A DNA stretch of 52,821 bases, from NCBI GenBank assembly GCA_049976505.1, contig JBMFIC010000008.1, positions 1 through 52,821 on the forward strand, written 5' to 3'. Source of the stretch: CAYFFZ01 sp049976505. GTDB lineage: Archaea; Thermoproteota; Nitrososphaeria; Conexivisphaerales; UBA164. Of the stretch, positions 1 through 8,675 are shown piece by piece. The translations under genes were made by a program, and so were the position numbers. A model generated the notes under the pieces. The model saw nothing but the letters and a program-made list of their open reading frames with translations, did not search any database and was not told where the DNA came from. Position 1 is the first letter of the stretch. The number at the start of each line of letters is the position of its first letter.

Positions 1-978
1 AGGCTTCCGAGCTGGTTCAGGGTTAAGCCGCCCGGCTACATGAAGGAGGACAGAAAGAGAAGGCTCCTGCTCGTGATCAGGAACGACGGCTACGTTGTTG
101 ATGACCAGAACAGAGCGATCCTTCTCAAGCGTTTCAAGCTCAGGATACCCTTTGCCGGAAGGCTTCAGTGGTACGGAAAACAGGGTAGGCTTGAGATCTA
201 CTACGACGAAACGAAGCAGGCGTGGTACGCATCGATACCCGTGGAGGTTGGCGTAGAAGCGAAAAGGAACGTCGTGAAAGGGGAAAGAAAGGAAATTCAG
301 AGAGAAAGGCCTAAAGGAAACAAAAGCGCCTCGATCGACCTTGGGATAAACATACTAGCCTCGGTTATCGTCTCTGACGGAACCTGGCTTTTATACAGGG
401 GCTCCAGAGCTAAGGAGGACTTCTTCTACATGCAGAGAACGATTTCAGAGATTAGATCGCTCGAAGATAAAGCAAAGAACCTGAGGCTGAAGGAATGGTC
501 TGAGGAGCTCAGGCTCGAGAGGAGGAGGCTCGAGGGAAAGCTGAACAGAAGGATTGCCCACCTGTACAGGACTTTGGCATCACATCTAATTGAAAAGCTC
601 TGGTCTCTTGGTGTTTCAGAGATCTATCTGGGCTATCCATATGAGATCGCTCAGGAGAAGGGAAACAAGCTCACTGAAAATCTGTGGTCTTACCGTGAGC
701 TCATGGACGCCATCGAGCTTGAGGCGCAGGAATATGGCATTAAAGTGTATGAGGTGATTGAGCACAGCACCTCAAGGCTCTGCGCGTATCATGCCGTTGA
801 AGTAACCCGAAGCCCGAGAGGCGTTGTAAAGTGTCCTCTTGGACACAGGCTTCACTCAGATCTCAACGGCGCGCTGAACATACTCAGGAAGGCAGCAGGC
901 CTGATGGTCAGGAGCGTTGCGAGGCCTCTTTCATACATCGTTATGCACAGCGGAGTATCACCCACTAAAGGGGTGTAA
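1..978 (+). CDS. tnpB: TnpB, RNA-guided nuclease of an IS605/IS1341-type element (5' part outside window)
   Basis: The frame is open from base 1, so the gene starts upstream; the first visible methionine (base 40) is internal, because the residues before it (LPSWFRVKPPGY) match the homologous part of the TnpB at 10479. The RuvC-like catalytic residues are visible: Asp in SIDLGI, Glu in LGYPYEI and Asp in HSDLNGA. The zinc-ribbon has a C-x2-H (CAYH) and C-x3-H (CPLGH) pattern instead of four cysteines, a variant I associate with crenarchaeal TnpBs. TnpB proteins use a transposon-encoded guide RNA to cut DNA next to a short motif. No tnpA is visible, but it could lie upstream of the window. Confidence 0.9.
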   Translation, partial: RLPSWFRVKPPGYMKEDRKRRLLLVIRNDGYVVDDQNRAILLKRFKLRIPFAGRLQWYGKQGRLEIYYDETKQAWYASIPVEVGVEAKRNVVKGERKEIQRERPKGNKSASIDLGINILASVIVSDGTWLLYRGSRAKEDFFYMQRTISEIRSLEDKAKNLRLKEWSEELRLERRRLEGKLNRRIAHLYRTLASHLIEKLWSLGVSEIYLGYPYEIAQEKGNKLTENLWSYRELMDAIELEAQEYGIKVYEVIEHSTSRLCAYHAVEVTRSPRGVVKCPLGHRLHSDLNGALNILRKAAGLMVRSVARPLSYIVMHSGVSPTKGV

Positions 979-997
979 CCCCTGAGACCTCGGGAAC

Positions 998-1027
998 CCT
1001 CGCCCTTCAGGGCGGGGAGGAGGTCAG
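998..1027 (+). repeat. right end of tnpB element: hairpin and end motif, probable 3' end of omega-RNA
   Basis: Twenty bases after the tnpB stop lies an 8-bp hairpin, CCTCGCCC-TTCA-GGGCGGGG (998-1017), followed by AGGAGGTCAG. The same hairpin and end are found at the right end of the complete element at 11771-11800, which fixes the boundary at about 1027. In this transposon class the RNA scaffold ends at the right end and the next 16-20 bases of host DNA serve as the guide, here about 1028-1047. A second small stem (AGGGGT/ACCCCT, 969-983) overlaps the stop codon. Confidence 0.6.
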
Positions 1028-1084
1028 ATCAAGGCCTTTTGAATCAAAGTTAAGCGTTTAAGGCCCTCAGCTAGCTTAGCAAAG

Positions 1085-1093
1085 GTTTTAAAC
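1085..1093 (+). promoter_or_regulatory. TATA box of the PDCD5-like gene
   Basis: GTTTTAAAC lies about 25 bases upstream of the ATG at 1114, the spacing expected for an archaeal promoter giving a leaderless transcript. Confidence 0.5.
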
Positions 1094-1113
1094 ACCCGGG
1101 ATAACTTTATCAC

Positions 1114-1485
1114 ATGGCCTCGCACGATGAAACGGAGGACCTCATTCTGAGAAAGAAGCTGCTTGAGATGCTCAGGAGGCAGCAGCAGGCTGCGCAGAGG
1201 AAGGACGACCCTCTGGAGCTGGTGAAGAGCTACCTGTACGACAGGGGAGATGAGGTCCTCGATGCCGCGATGGCCCAGTTCCCGAGGGAGACCAGGATTT
1301 TCGTTGAAAGGCTGGCCGACCTGATAAAGAAGGGGAAGATAACGGAGAAGATAAGCGGGGCCGAGCTGCTCTACATATTAAGGAACATCGGGATTCCGGT
1401 CTCCATAGAGACCAAGATAACTATTCTGAAGGACGGAAAGAGCATGTCACTCTCGGACATGCTCAAGGAGAAGGAGGAATCCTAG
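1114..1485 (+). CDS. PDCD5-like DNA-binding protein (divergent)
   Basis: A 123-residue basic, helical protein. A Gln/Arg-rich N-terminal helix (RRQQQAAQRK, about residues 21-30) precedes a three-helix region with the PDCD5 pattern: a proline-initiated helix (FPRETRIFVERLADLI), a short K-G-K-I-x-E-K-I turn, then ELLYILRNIG. PDCD5/TFAR19 homologues are common small archaeal proteins thought to bind nucleic acid; their precise role is not settled. The family call rests on pattern and size, not strong identity. It has its own TATA box and converges on the nfnB gene with a 4-base overlap of the 3' ends. Confidence 0.55.
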   Translation: MASHDETEDLILRKKLLEMLRRQQQAAQRKDDPLELVKSYLYDRGDEVLDAAMAQFPRETRIFVERLADLIKKGKITEKISGAELLYILRNIGIPVSIETKITILKDGKSMSLSDMLKEKEES

Positions 1486-2861
1486 AGCTTCTGCAGATCC
1501 CTGTCTATGGTCCTTGCCACCCTTCTTCCCCAGCCCATGGCCTCTATAACGGTAGACTCCCCTGTTACAATGTCCCCTCCAGCGTAAACCCTGGGTATTG
1601 AGGTCCTTCCCTCCAGGTCAACCACGACCCTTCCGTGCTGGTCAACCCTTAGCTCGGGGGTCATCTGGGGTATCAGCGGGTTCGGGTAGAAGCCTATCGC
1701 GGTTATGACCATGTCAACGTCGAACTCGAACGTTTCGCCGGTAGGGACAGGCCTTGGCCTTCCTGTCCTGTCGGGCTCTCCTGGCTTCATCTTCATGAGC
1801 TTTATTCCGCTAACGTTCACGCCGTCGCTCGAGAGGAACTCCACGGGAGCTGCCCAGAACATGAACTTCACTCCCTCCTCCTCCGCGTGTCTCACCTCAA
1901 CGGCCCTTGCGGTCACCTCGCTCCGTCCCCTCCTGTAGATTATGTAGGTATCGGCCCCAAGCCTTAGCGCCGACCTCGCTGCATCCATTGCCGTGTTTCC
2001 TGCGCCTATCACAGCAACCCTCTTTCCCACGTGTATTGGCGTGTCGTAGTCCGGGAACATATAGGCCTTCATGAGGTTCACCCTGGTCAGGAACTCGTTC
2101 GCCGTGTATATCCCTGCGAGGTTCTCGCCTGGCACGTTCAGGAAAATGGGCCTCCCAGCTCCAACCCCCAGGAACACGGCATCGTAGTCCTTGAGGAGCT
2201 CGTGGATCGTGTACGTAGTTCCCACCACAACCCCGAGCTCTATGTTCACCCCAAGGCTCTGAAGCCTCTCGAACTCCATCCTGAGTATCCTCTTTGGAAG
2301 CCTGAACTCAGGAATGCCGTAGGCGAGAACTCCTCCCGGCACGTGGAAGGCCTCGAACATCGTCACTTCGTATCCCATCCTGGCCAGGTCAGCTGCAGCG
2401 ACTATTCCAGCTGGCCCCGATCCAACGACTGCAACCCTCCTGTGCTTCTTCTCTGCCGTTACCGGAACCTCAACGTTGTTTTCGAGCGCCCAGTCGCCCA
2501 CGAACCTCTCAACCGCGCCCACCGCAATCGGCTCCCCAACCCTCCTCAGGACGCACGCCCCCTCACACTGGATCTCCTGCTGGCACACCCTTCCGGTTAT
2601 CGATGGCATGGGCGTGCTCTGCACTAGTATCCTGTACGCCTCCTTGAAGTCTCCTTCGGCGACCTTCTTCAGGAATCCCGGCACGTTAACGTTAACCGGA
2701 CATCCCTGCTTGCTGCATGGAGCCGCGCAGAACTTGATGTCCCTTGAGGCCTCCTTCATCGCCTCCTCCGGGGTAAGGGTGAGCTCCACCTCGTTGAAGT
2801 CCCTTCTCCTCTCCTCCGGAGGCCTCGTCCTTGGCTCAACCCTGTGTCCTATCTTGCTCAT
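1482..2861 (-). CDS. nfnB: NfnB/SudA-type flavoprotein (glutamate synthase small-chain-like NADPH oxidoreductase)
   Basis: A 459-residue protein with the layout of the glutamate synthase beta-chain family. N-terminal cysteines for two 4Fe-4S clusters lie in CAAPCSKQGCPV and GRVCQQEIQCEGAC. The FAD Rossmann motif is GSGPAGIVAAA, and the second dinucleotide motif for NADP(H) is GAGNTAMDAA. The start overlaps the stop of the upstream nfnA by ATGA. Paired with an FNR-like partner, this is the electron-bifurcating NADH-dependent ferredoxin:NADP oxidoreductase, also described as sulfide dehydrogenase in Thermococcales. No glutamate synthase large chain lies nearby, which favours NfnAB over GltBD. 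Confidence 0.85.
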   Translation of the reverse strand: MSKIGHRVEPRTRPPEERRRDFNEVELTLTPEEAMKEASRDIKFCAAPCSKQGCPVNVNVPGFLKKVAEGDFKEAYRILVQSTPMPSITGRVCQQEIQCEGACVLRRVGEPIAVGAVERFVGDWALENNVEVPVTAEKKHRRVAVVGSGPAGIVAAADLARMGYEVTMFEAFHVPGGVLAYGIPEFRLPKRILRMEFERLQSLGVNIELGVVVGTTYTIHELLKDYDAVFLGVGAGRPIFLNVPGENLAGIYTANEFLTRVNLMKAYMFPDYDTPIHVGKRVAVIGAGNTAMDAARSALRLGADTYIIYRRGRSEVTARAVEVRHAEEEGVKFMFWAAPVEFLSSDGVNVSGIKLMKMKPGEPDRTGRPRPVPTGETFEFDVDMVITAIGFYPNPLIPQMTPELRVDQHGRVVVDLEGRTSIPRVYAGGDIVTGESTVIEAMGWGRRVARTIDRDLQKL

Positions 2862-3712
2862 ATCCTTCCAGCCCCCTGGAGCATCTGAAGCGAAATCATC
2901 TCCTCCTTCTTGTACGCCTGGAGCCTTATAGCCAGCTCCCTCCAGCTCACCTGGTAGGAATCGAACTCAGGCCCATCGACGCAGGTGAGCGCCGTTTTAC
3001 CGCCAACGGTTATCCTGCAGGCCCCGCACATGCCAACTCCGCAGACCATGAGCGAGTTAAGGCTTGAGTAGGATACGGGCACTTTGCCAGCAGAGGCCTC
3101 GGCGCAGGCCTTCATCATGAGAGCGGGTCCGATGTACCACGATGCATCGAACCTCTCGCCCCTCTCAAGAAGCATTTTCAGGGCGTCAACTGTGTATCCC
3201 TTGATTCCCTTCGACCCGTCATCGGTGGTCACGTACAGCTCATCGCTGAACTGCTTCATCTCGTTCTCATAGATGAGGGCGTTGGAGGTCTTCGCGCCTA
3301 TTATGGTTGTTATGTGGTTCCCGAGCCTCTTCAGCTCCCTTGCTATTGGATAGAGCGCTGGGATTCCTACCCCTCCGCCAACCATGACAACCCTGCCGTA
3401 TCTGCTCACCTTTGACGGGTGGCCCAGTGGCCCCGCAACGTAGTAGAGCTGATCCCCGACGTTCTTCAGCGACAGCTTGATCGTGGAAGTTCCAACCTCC
3501 TGGTACACCATCTTGATCCATCCCTGCTCCCTGTCCCAGTCAACAAGCGTCATCGGGATCCTTTCTCCCTTCTCATCAACCATTATAAGCATGAACTGGC
3601 CAGCGTGGGCAGCGCGGGCGACCTTCGGCGCGTGTATAACCATCTCATAGATGTTCGTTGCCAGCTCCCGCTTCTCAAGGATCTCCCTTTCCTTTGGCAA
3701 TTCTGAGCTCAC
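2858..3712 (-). CDS. nfnA: NfnA/SudB-type FAD/2Fe-2S ferredoxin-NADP reductase subunit
   Basis: A 284-residue ferredoxin reductase-like subunit that starts with GTG. An N-terminal FAD-binding barrel is followed by the NAD-binding motif GGGVGIPALYPIA, then a C-terminal 2Fe-2S site: CGVGMCGAC with a fourth Cys in LTCVDGPEF, as in dihydroorotate dehydrogenase electron-transfer subunits. It is the first gene of a two-gene operon with nfnB (4-base ATGA overlap). Together they move electrons between NAD(H), NADP(H) and ferredoxin. A TATA-like element sits about 26 bases upstream of the GTG. Confidence 0.85.
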   Translation of the reverse strand: MSSELPKEREILEKRELATNIYEMVIHAPKVARAAHAGQFMLIMVDEKGERIPMTLVDWDREQGWIKMVYQEVGTSTIKLSLKNVGDQLYYVAGPLGHPSKVSRYGRVVMVGGGVGIPALYPIARELKRLGNHITTIIGAKTSNALIYENEMKQFSDELYVTTDDGSKGIKGYTVDALKMLLERGERFDASWYIGPALMMKACAEASAGKVPVSYSSLNSLMVCGVGMCGACRITVGGKTALTCVDGPEFDSYQVSWRELAIRLQAYKKEEMISLQMLQGAGRI

Positions 3713-3732
3713 TAATATGTTAGAGCGGGTCC

Positions 3733-3742
3733 TTATTAATGT
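3733..3742 (-). promoter_or_regulatory. TATA box of the nfnAB operon
   Basis: On the minus strand CATTAATAAG lies about 26 bases ahead of the GTG start at 3712, fitting a leaderless archaeal promoter. The rest of the 3713-3862 gap is AT-rich and holds no gene. Confidence 0.4.
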
Positions 3743-3862
3743 AAGGAGTTAATCCTTACAATTTTTTGGCGGCATTTTTGCAAAAATGTTAATCATTTAG
3801 CGCCTCTGTGCTCAAAAATCATATGTCAGCGCTCCCGCATTTCAACTAATCCCTCTGCGTTT

Positions 3863-5914
3863 CTAGCCCTGGAGCCTCCTGACCACGTCCTTGACTATAA
3901 TGTGGGTCACGCCCTCAAGCTTGTAGAAGTCTATCAGGGCCTCAAACGACGTCCCCTTCCTTATGAGGTCCCTTGGCCCGTTGTACTCCGAGGGCTCAAG
4001 CCTGGCGTACCACCTGTCGTCAATCCTGGCTATGGCATAGCTGGGCCCTACCTTCACTATCTCAACCCTGTGGACCTCCCCAAGCCTTCCCCTGATGGCC
4101 GAGAACGTCACGTACTTCCCATCATGCCTCCTGAAGACGAGCTGCTCTCTCTCGAGCTCCCTGAGCGCGGCCCTTACTGAGAGGTCATCCGCAGCTCCGC
4201 CAAGCCTGCTTGCTATCTCCTCAGCGGTCAGCCCCTCCTGCGACGCCAGTATCTGATCGTAGACGGCCTTCTTTATCTGATCCGGGCCCAGCTCCTTTGG
4301 CCTCTCAGCAGTCCCTGCTGCCCCCAGCTCCTCCTCTTTCATCGGATCCTCAGGAGGGCTCGGGAGCTGCCTGAATATGGGCTGAAGCACGGAGTTGAGG
4401 CTGCTTACAATGGCCTTCATCCTTCTCACCTTTCTGAGGCTCGAGTAGAGGTAGGCGGAGTCCAGCGAGGACTGGGTGGTCAGAATTATGACCCTGCCGG
4501 GTCCCCTTCTCCCCGTCCTTCCCTTCCTCTGTATGAACCTGATCTCGCTGGGTATGGGCTCGTAAAATATAACCAGGTCAACCGAAGGTATGTCAAGGCC
4601 CTCCTCCCCTATCGAGGTTGCTATGAGCGCGTTTATCTCCCCGCTCTCGAGGGACCTGAGGAGCCTGACCTGCTCCTCCTGCTTCAGCCCCCTGTCCTCC
4701 TTCCTGCTTGCCTGCCCCACGAACCTGGCTGCCCTTATCCCAGGTATGCCGTTGAGCCTTTCGACCAGGAGGCTGGCGGTGTTCCTGAACTGCGTGAATA
4801 TTATCATCCTTGAGGACGGGTTCTCCGATATCTGCTTCCTGACGAGATCCAGGAGCACCCCCAGCTTCGGGTGCTCCTCGTTAACGCTCTGGACCTCAAG
4901 CTTCAGCCTGAGAAAGTCCTCGTCTGAGCTCAGAATCCTCCTGAACCGCTTCTCGTCCTCTTCCTCGTCCCACTTCTCGAGGAACTCCCTCAGCGTCGAT
5001 ATGCCCTGCGTCTCAAGGAGCTCCATCATGTGAAAGACCGTCAGGGCTGCTGACTGATTGGCTATTGCCTGAAATATGATCCCCCTCCTTTCTGGGCTCT
5101 CGTCAAGCATCGACCTGAGCCTCTCGCCCAGCTCTATCAGGTCCTTCCTTCTGACCTCTGAGGGCGTCATTTCAAGGAGCCCGTTCTGGTACAGCCAGGC
5201 AAGCCTCCTGTCCAGGATCCTCTTCAGTATGCTCTTTATCCGCTCGTACGATTCGGGGAGCTTGACCCTCACGTATTCCAGCTCAACTGAGTGAACGTAT
5301 GGCCTTACGTCGGGGTCGTTTTCATCCCTGTAAATTATCTTTTCAATGAACAGGTTTCTGCAGACCTCCATTATGCGCTCCTGTGATGCTCCCGGCGATG
5401 CGGTCAGCCCAAGGATCATGGGATACTCGGATTCGTTCACGTAGGTCCTCGCCACGAACGTGTAGGCGTAGTCCTTTACCGCCCTGTGCGCCTCGTCGAA
5501 GACCACCAGGCCGAAGTCCTTGAGGCTCAGCCCGAGGCTCTGGATGTCGTTTCTCACGACCTCGGGGGTTGAGAATATCACCCTTGCCTTTCCCGCCCAG
5601 ATCCTTGCCCTCTCCGCGGGCTCTATCCTGCCGGTGAGCGCGGCGAATGAGCTCTCGGGCAGGTTAAGAGTTTTCATAAAGTTCTGAGCGTGCTGAAGCA
5701 CGAGGGGGCGCGTGGGCGCAAGGATCAGAACCTTTCTGCTCCTCTGCCTGTAGAGCACCTCAGCGGCGAGAATCATAGCAATCGCCGTCTTGCCAAGGGC
5801 CGTCGGCAGTATGACGAGCGCGTTTTTTCCATACGCCTCCCTGGCTATGTTCACCTGGTACTCCCTGTACTCCAGCGCGCCCTCCCTTATCAGCGGATGA
5901 GATACACTCGACAT
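3863..5914 (-). CDS. hef: Hef/FANCM-type DNA helicase without XPF nuclease domain
   Basis: Superfamily 2 helicase of about 683 residues. Walker A is PTALGKTA (about residues 37-44), where relatives usually have PTGLGKT. Motif II is VVFDEAHRAV, motif III LTASPG, and the C-terminal RecA-like domain has ATSIGEEGLDIP and FIQRKGRTGRRGPG, all typical of Hef/Mph1/FANCM. After residue 530 come a Pro/Glu-rich linker, a winged-helix-like segment and a small C-terminal domain; no ERKxxxD nuclease motif is present, as in helicase-only Hef of crenarchaea. I chose the ATG at 5914 because the upstream extension to 5974 runs through TATA-like DNA. Likely role: branch migration and fork restart. It is divergent from lhr. 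Confidence 0.85.
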   Translation of the reverse strand: MSSVSHPLIREGALEYREYQVNIAREAYGKNALVILPTALGKTAIAMILAAEVLYRQRSRKVLILAPTRPLVLQHAQNFMKTLNLPESSFAALTGRIEPAERARIWAGKARVIFSTPEVVRNDIQSLGLSLKDFGLVVFDEAHRAVKDYAYTFVARTYVNESEYPMILGLTASPGASQERIMEVCRNLFIEKIIYRDENDPDVRPYVHSVELEYVRVKLPESYERIKSILKRILDRRLAWLYQNGLLEMTPSEVRRKDLIELGERLRSMLDESPERRGIIFQAIANQSAALTVFHMMELLETQGISTLREFLEKWDEEEDEKRFRRILSSDEDFLRLKLEVQSVNEEHPKLGVLLDLVRKQISENPSSRMIIFTQFRNTASLLVERLNGIPGIRAARFVGQASRKEDRGLKQEEQVRLLRSLESGEINALIATSIGEEGLDIPSVDLVIFYEPIPSEIRFIQRKGRTGRRGPGRVIILTTQSSLDSAYLYSSLRKVRRMKAIVSSLNSVLQPIFRQLPSPPEDPMKEEELGAAGTAERPKELGPDQIKKAVYDQILASQEGLTAEEIASRLGGAADDLSVRAALRELEREQLVFRRHDGKYVTFSAIRGRLGEVHRVEIVKVGPSYAIARIDDRWYARLEPSEYNGPRDLIRKGTSFEALIDFYKLEGVTHIIVKDVVRRLQG

Positions 5915-5935
5915 GATCCCCACTTCTGCCCTTAT

Positions 5936-5945
5936 GATTATACGT
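5936..5945 (-). promoter_or_regulatory. TATA box of the hef gene
   Basis: On the minus strand CGTATAATCA is centred about 27 bases before the ATG at 5914. It lies inside the 5' extension of the reading frame and supports the downstream start. Confidence 0.4.
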
Positions 5946-6065
5946 ATAGAGCCCAGGATATAAACGGCTTGCACGGAAATCCTGGCTCCTCTTGATCAGG
6001 CCCGCAAAATTTTTTGATCTACATTTTTAACGCTCTCGATGTCCTCTTAAGGTCATCAGCCAGGG

Positions 6066-8672
6066 ATGATAAAGTACGGGACGCAGAGATCCCAGGAGGA
6101 GATAGAGGGCCTACTTGACCCCCTTGTGCTGAAGTGGTTCAAGGAGAAGTACGGAGCCTTCAGTCCTCCACAGCTGGGGGCCATATACTACATACACAAC
6201 GGCGAGAACGTGCTGGTCTCATCCCCGACAGGAACTGGAAAGACCCTTGCGGCCTTCCTCGACATACTCAGCGAGCTGCTTCAGATGTACCGCAGCGGAA
6301 ACGCCGAGAAGGGGATAAGGGTCGTGTACGTCTCGCCTCTGAAGGCTCTGATAAACGACATCAGGAGGAACCTGCTCGTCCCTCTCGAGGAGATGAGGCA
6401 GATGTCCGGCGATCCAAACCTCTCCAGGATAACTGTTGGCATAAGGACGAGCGACAGCAGCAGCTCCGAGAAGTCAAGGCAGCTCACCAGCCCTCCCGCA
6501 ATACTCTGCACCACCCCGGAGAGCTTGGCGATAGCCGTAACGGCTCCAAAGTTCAAGGAGAACCTGAGAACCGTGAAGTGGGTGATAGTTGACGAGATAC
6601 ACGCCGTAGCTGAGTCGAAGAGGGGGGCCCATCTGTCGCTTACGCTGGAGCTCCTCGAGGAGCTGGCTAAGTTCCAGAGGATCGGGCTGAGCGCCACCAC
6701 CGCGCCAGTGGAGGAGATAGCCAGCTTTCTGGTCGGTCCGGGAAGGGACGTGACGATCATCGACGCCAGGTTTGAGAAGAGGGCCGAGATCCAGGTCGTT
6801 GCCCCGGTGAGGGACCTCGTCAGGACCAGCGAGTCGAGGGTTAACGAAGCAACGTACAGGCTCATCAGCAGGCTTCTGAAGCAGAGCAGGACGGCCCTGA
6901 TCTTCACGAACACAAGAAGCGGGACCGAGAGGGTCGTTGCGACCCTCAAGAGGAGGTTCCCCAACATATTCACTGACGAGAACATAGGGGCCCACCACAG
7001 CTCAGTAAGCAGGGAGCTGCGCCTTGACTTCGAGGAGAGGCTTAAGAGAGGGGAGCTGAAGGCCATAGTCAGCTCAACGTCCCTTGAGCTTGGGATCGAC
7101 ATAGGCTACATAGACCTCGTGATCCAGCTCGGAAGCCCTAAGAGCATCATAAGGCTCCTGCAGAGGGTGGGAAGGTCAGGGCACAGCGTGAACAGCGTGT
7201 CAAGGGGGGTTGTGATCGCGAGCGACAACGACGACGTCGTCGAGACCTCGGTGATGACCTACTACGCCCTCAGGAGGGAGCTTGACAGGATCAGGCCCGT
7301 AAGAAACCCGCTGGACGTCCTTGCCCAGATGATCGTTGCCATGTCCCTCATGAAGAGGTGGAACGTCATGGAGGCCTACAAAGTAATAACAAGGAGCTAC
7401 AGCTTCTCGACCCTTTCATGGAGGGACTACGTCGACGTCATAAACTACCTTGCAGGGGCGTTTCAGAGCCTCGAGGAGAAGGGAGTCTACTCAAAGATCG
7501 GCCTCTACAGGAACGGCGAGAGGGTTTCCAGGATAGACTATAACGACTTCTCAGCGGAGTTCGGCAGAAAGAGGTCCGCAAGGATGATCTTCTACCTGAA
7601 CCAGGGAACAATCCCTGATGAGACAAAGATCCTCGTGCTGGAGGGCAACAGGGTGGTCGGAACGCTGGAGGAGGAGTTCGTGGAGAGGCTCGTTCCCGGG
7701 GACAGGTTCGTCCTGGCCGGCCGCGTCTATGAGTTCCTGAAGTCAAGGAGGATGAGGGTCTACGTGAGGAGGGCCGAGGACTCCAGGCCAACCGTTCCAT
7801 CGTGGTTCTCGGAGGAGCTGCCCCTCAGCGCCGACCTGGCCAGCAGGATCCAGTCCTTCCGGACATCGCTCATAGGCCTCTCAAAGGAGGAGATCATGGA
7901 GAGGATAAGGGACCTCCCTGCTAACGAGAACGCTAGGAACGCCATAGCCGAGTACATCAGCCTCATGACAATGTATCTCAGAGGCAGAGGCATTGAGAGG
8001 CTAGCCGAAGGGGACTACCTTGTCGAGCAGTACGTCTCTGACAGGCTTCACATAATATTCCACACCCTCCTCGGCAGAAAGGCTAACGACGCCCTCTCCA
8101 GGGCCTACGGCTATCATCTGTCGAGGATCCTGGAGGCATCAGTTGGGGTCCTTGTGTCCGATAACGGCTTCATCCTCTCCGTTGACAGGGGAACGAAAGT
8201 TGACGTAAAAGGGCTTCTTGCCGGGGTCACTTCCAGGAACGTGGACGAGCTGATAAGGAGCGCCCTGGAGAACACGGAGCTCTTCAGGAGGAAGTTCAGG
8301 CAGGTGGCCGCCAGGAGCTTCATGATTCTCAGGAACTACAGGGGCCACCCGATAAGCGTGGGCAGGCAGCAGGTCAACTCGGACACGCTCATCAAGGCTG
8401 TGAAGACTATACCCGGGTTCCCCATCCTCAGGGAGACCTACAGGGAGATCCTCGAGGACTACATGGACATACAGACAGCAAGGGATTTCCTGTCCAGGAT
8501 CGAGAGGGGAGAGGCAAGGTACCTCGTGCTTGAGAGGTACGGCGTTCCATCGCCGTTCGCCTTCAAGATGCTGGCCTGGGGAGCACCTGATGTCATACTT
8601 ATGGAGGACAGGAGGAAGCTTATTAGGAGGCTTCACGAAAAGCTTATTCAGTTCATGCAGAAGAGAAGCTGA
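6066..8672 (+). CDS. lhr: Lhr-type ATP-dependent helicase
   Basis: An 868-residue large helicase-related protein, normal for the archaeal Lhr core. Motif I is SPTGTGKT (about residues 53-60), motif II is DEIH (about 175), motif III is LSATTAP, and the second RecA domain has STSLELGIDIGYIDLVIQLG and LLQRVGRSGH. The C-terminal third fits the winged-helix plus beta-barrel domains of Lhr, which move 3' to 5' on single-stranded DNA and unwind forks and RNA:DNA hybrids. It is followed after three bases by a phosphoesterase gene, a conserved lhr partner. It is transcribed away from hef, so two repair helicases share one intergenic promoter region (5915-6065). Confidence 0.9.
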   Translation: MIKYGTQRSQEEIEGLLDPLVLKWFKEKYGAFSPPQLGAIYYIHNGENVLVSSPTGTGKTLAAFLDILSELLQMYRSGNAEKGIRVVYVSPLKALINDIRRNLLVPLEEMRQMSGDPNLSRITVGIRTSDSSSSEKSRQLTSPPAILCTTPESLAIAVTAPKFKENLRTVKWVIVDEIHAVAESKRGAHLSLTLELLEELAKFQRIGLSATTAPVEEIASFLVGPGRDVTIIDARFEKRAEIQVVAPVRDLVRTSESRVNEATYRLISRLLKQSRTALIFTNTRSGTERVVATLKRRFPNIFTDENIGAHHSSVSRELRLDFEERLKRGELKAIVSSTSLELGIDIGYIDLVIQLGSPKSIIRLLQRVGRSGHSVNSVSRGVVIASDNDDVVETSVMTYYALRRELDRIRPVRNPLDVLAQMIVAMSLMKRWNVMEAYKVITRSYSFSTLSWRDYVDVINYLAGAFQSLEEKGVYSKIGLYRNGERVSRIDYNDFSAEFGRKRSARMIFYLNQGTIPDETKILVLEGNRVVGTLEEEFVERLVPGDRFVLAGRVYEFLKSRRMRVYVRRAEDSRPTVPSWFSEELPLSADLASRIQSFRTSLIGLSKEEIMERIRDLPANENARNAIAEYISLMTMYLRGRGIERLAEGDYLVEQYVSDRLHIIFHTLLGRKANDALSRAYGYHLSRILEASVGVLVSDNGFILSVDRGTKVDVKGLLAGVTSRNVDELIRSALENTELFRRKFRQVAARSFMILRNYRGHPISVGRQQVNSDTLIKAVKTIPGFPILRETYREILEDYMDIQTARDFLSRIERGEARYLVLERYGVPSPFAFKMLAWGAPDVILMEDRRKLIRRLHEKLIQFMQKRS

Positions 8673-8675
8673 AAG

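Noticed and set aside
2031..2627. Long plus-strand reading frames opposite nfnB (and similar frames opposite nfnA, hef, lhr, M20 peptidase)
   Set aside because: They are antisense shadows of GC-rich genes with clear family motifs; none shows a recognisable domain or promoter.
1482..2861. Glutamate synthase small subunit
   Set aside because: The partner gene is an FAD/2Fe-2S FNR-like subunit, not a glutamate synthase large chain, which favours NfnAB/SudAB.
3863..5974. Upstream start of hef at 5974
   Set aside because: The 20 extra residues run through TATA-like DNA and do not resemble Hef N-termini; ATG at 5914 fits better.
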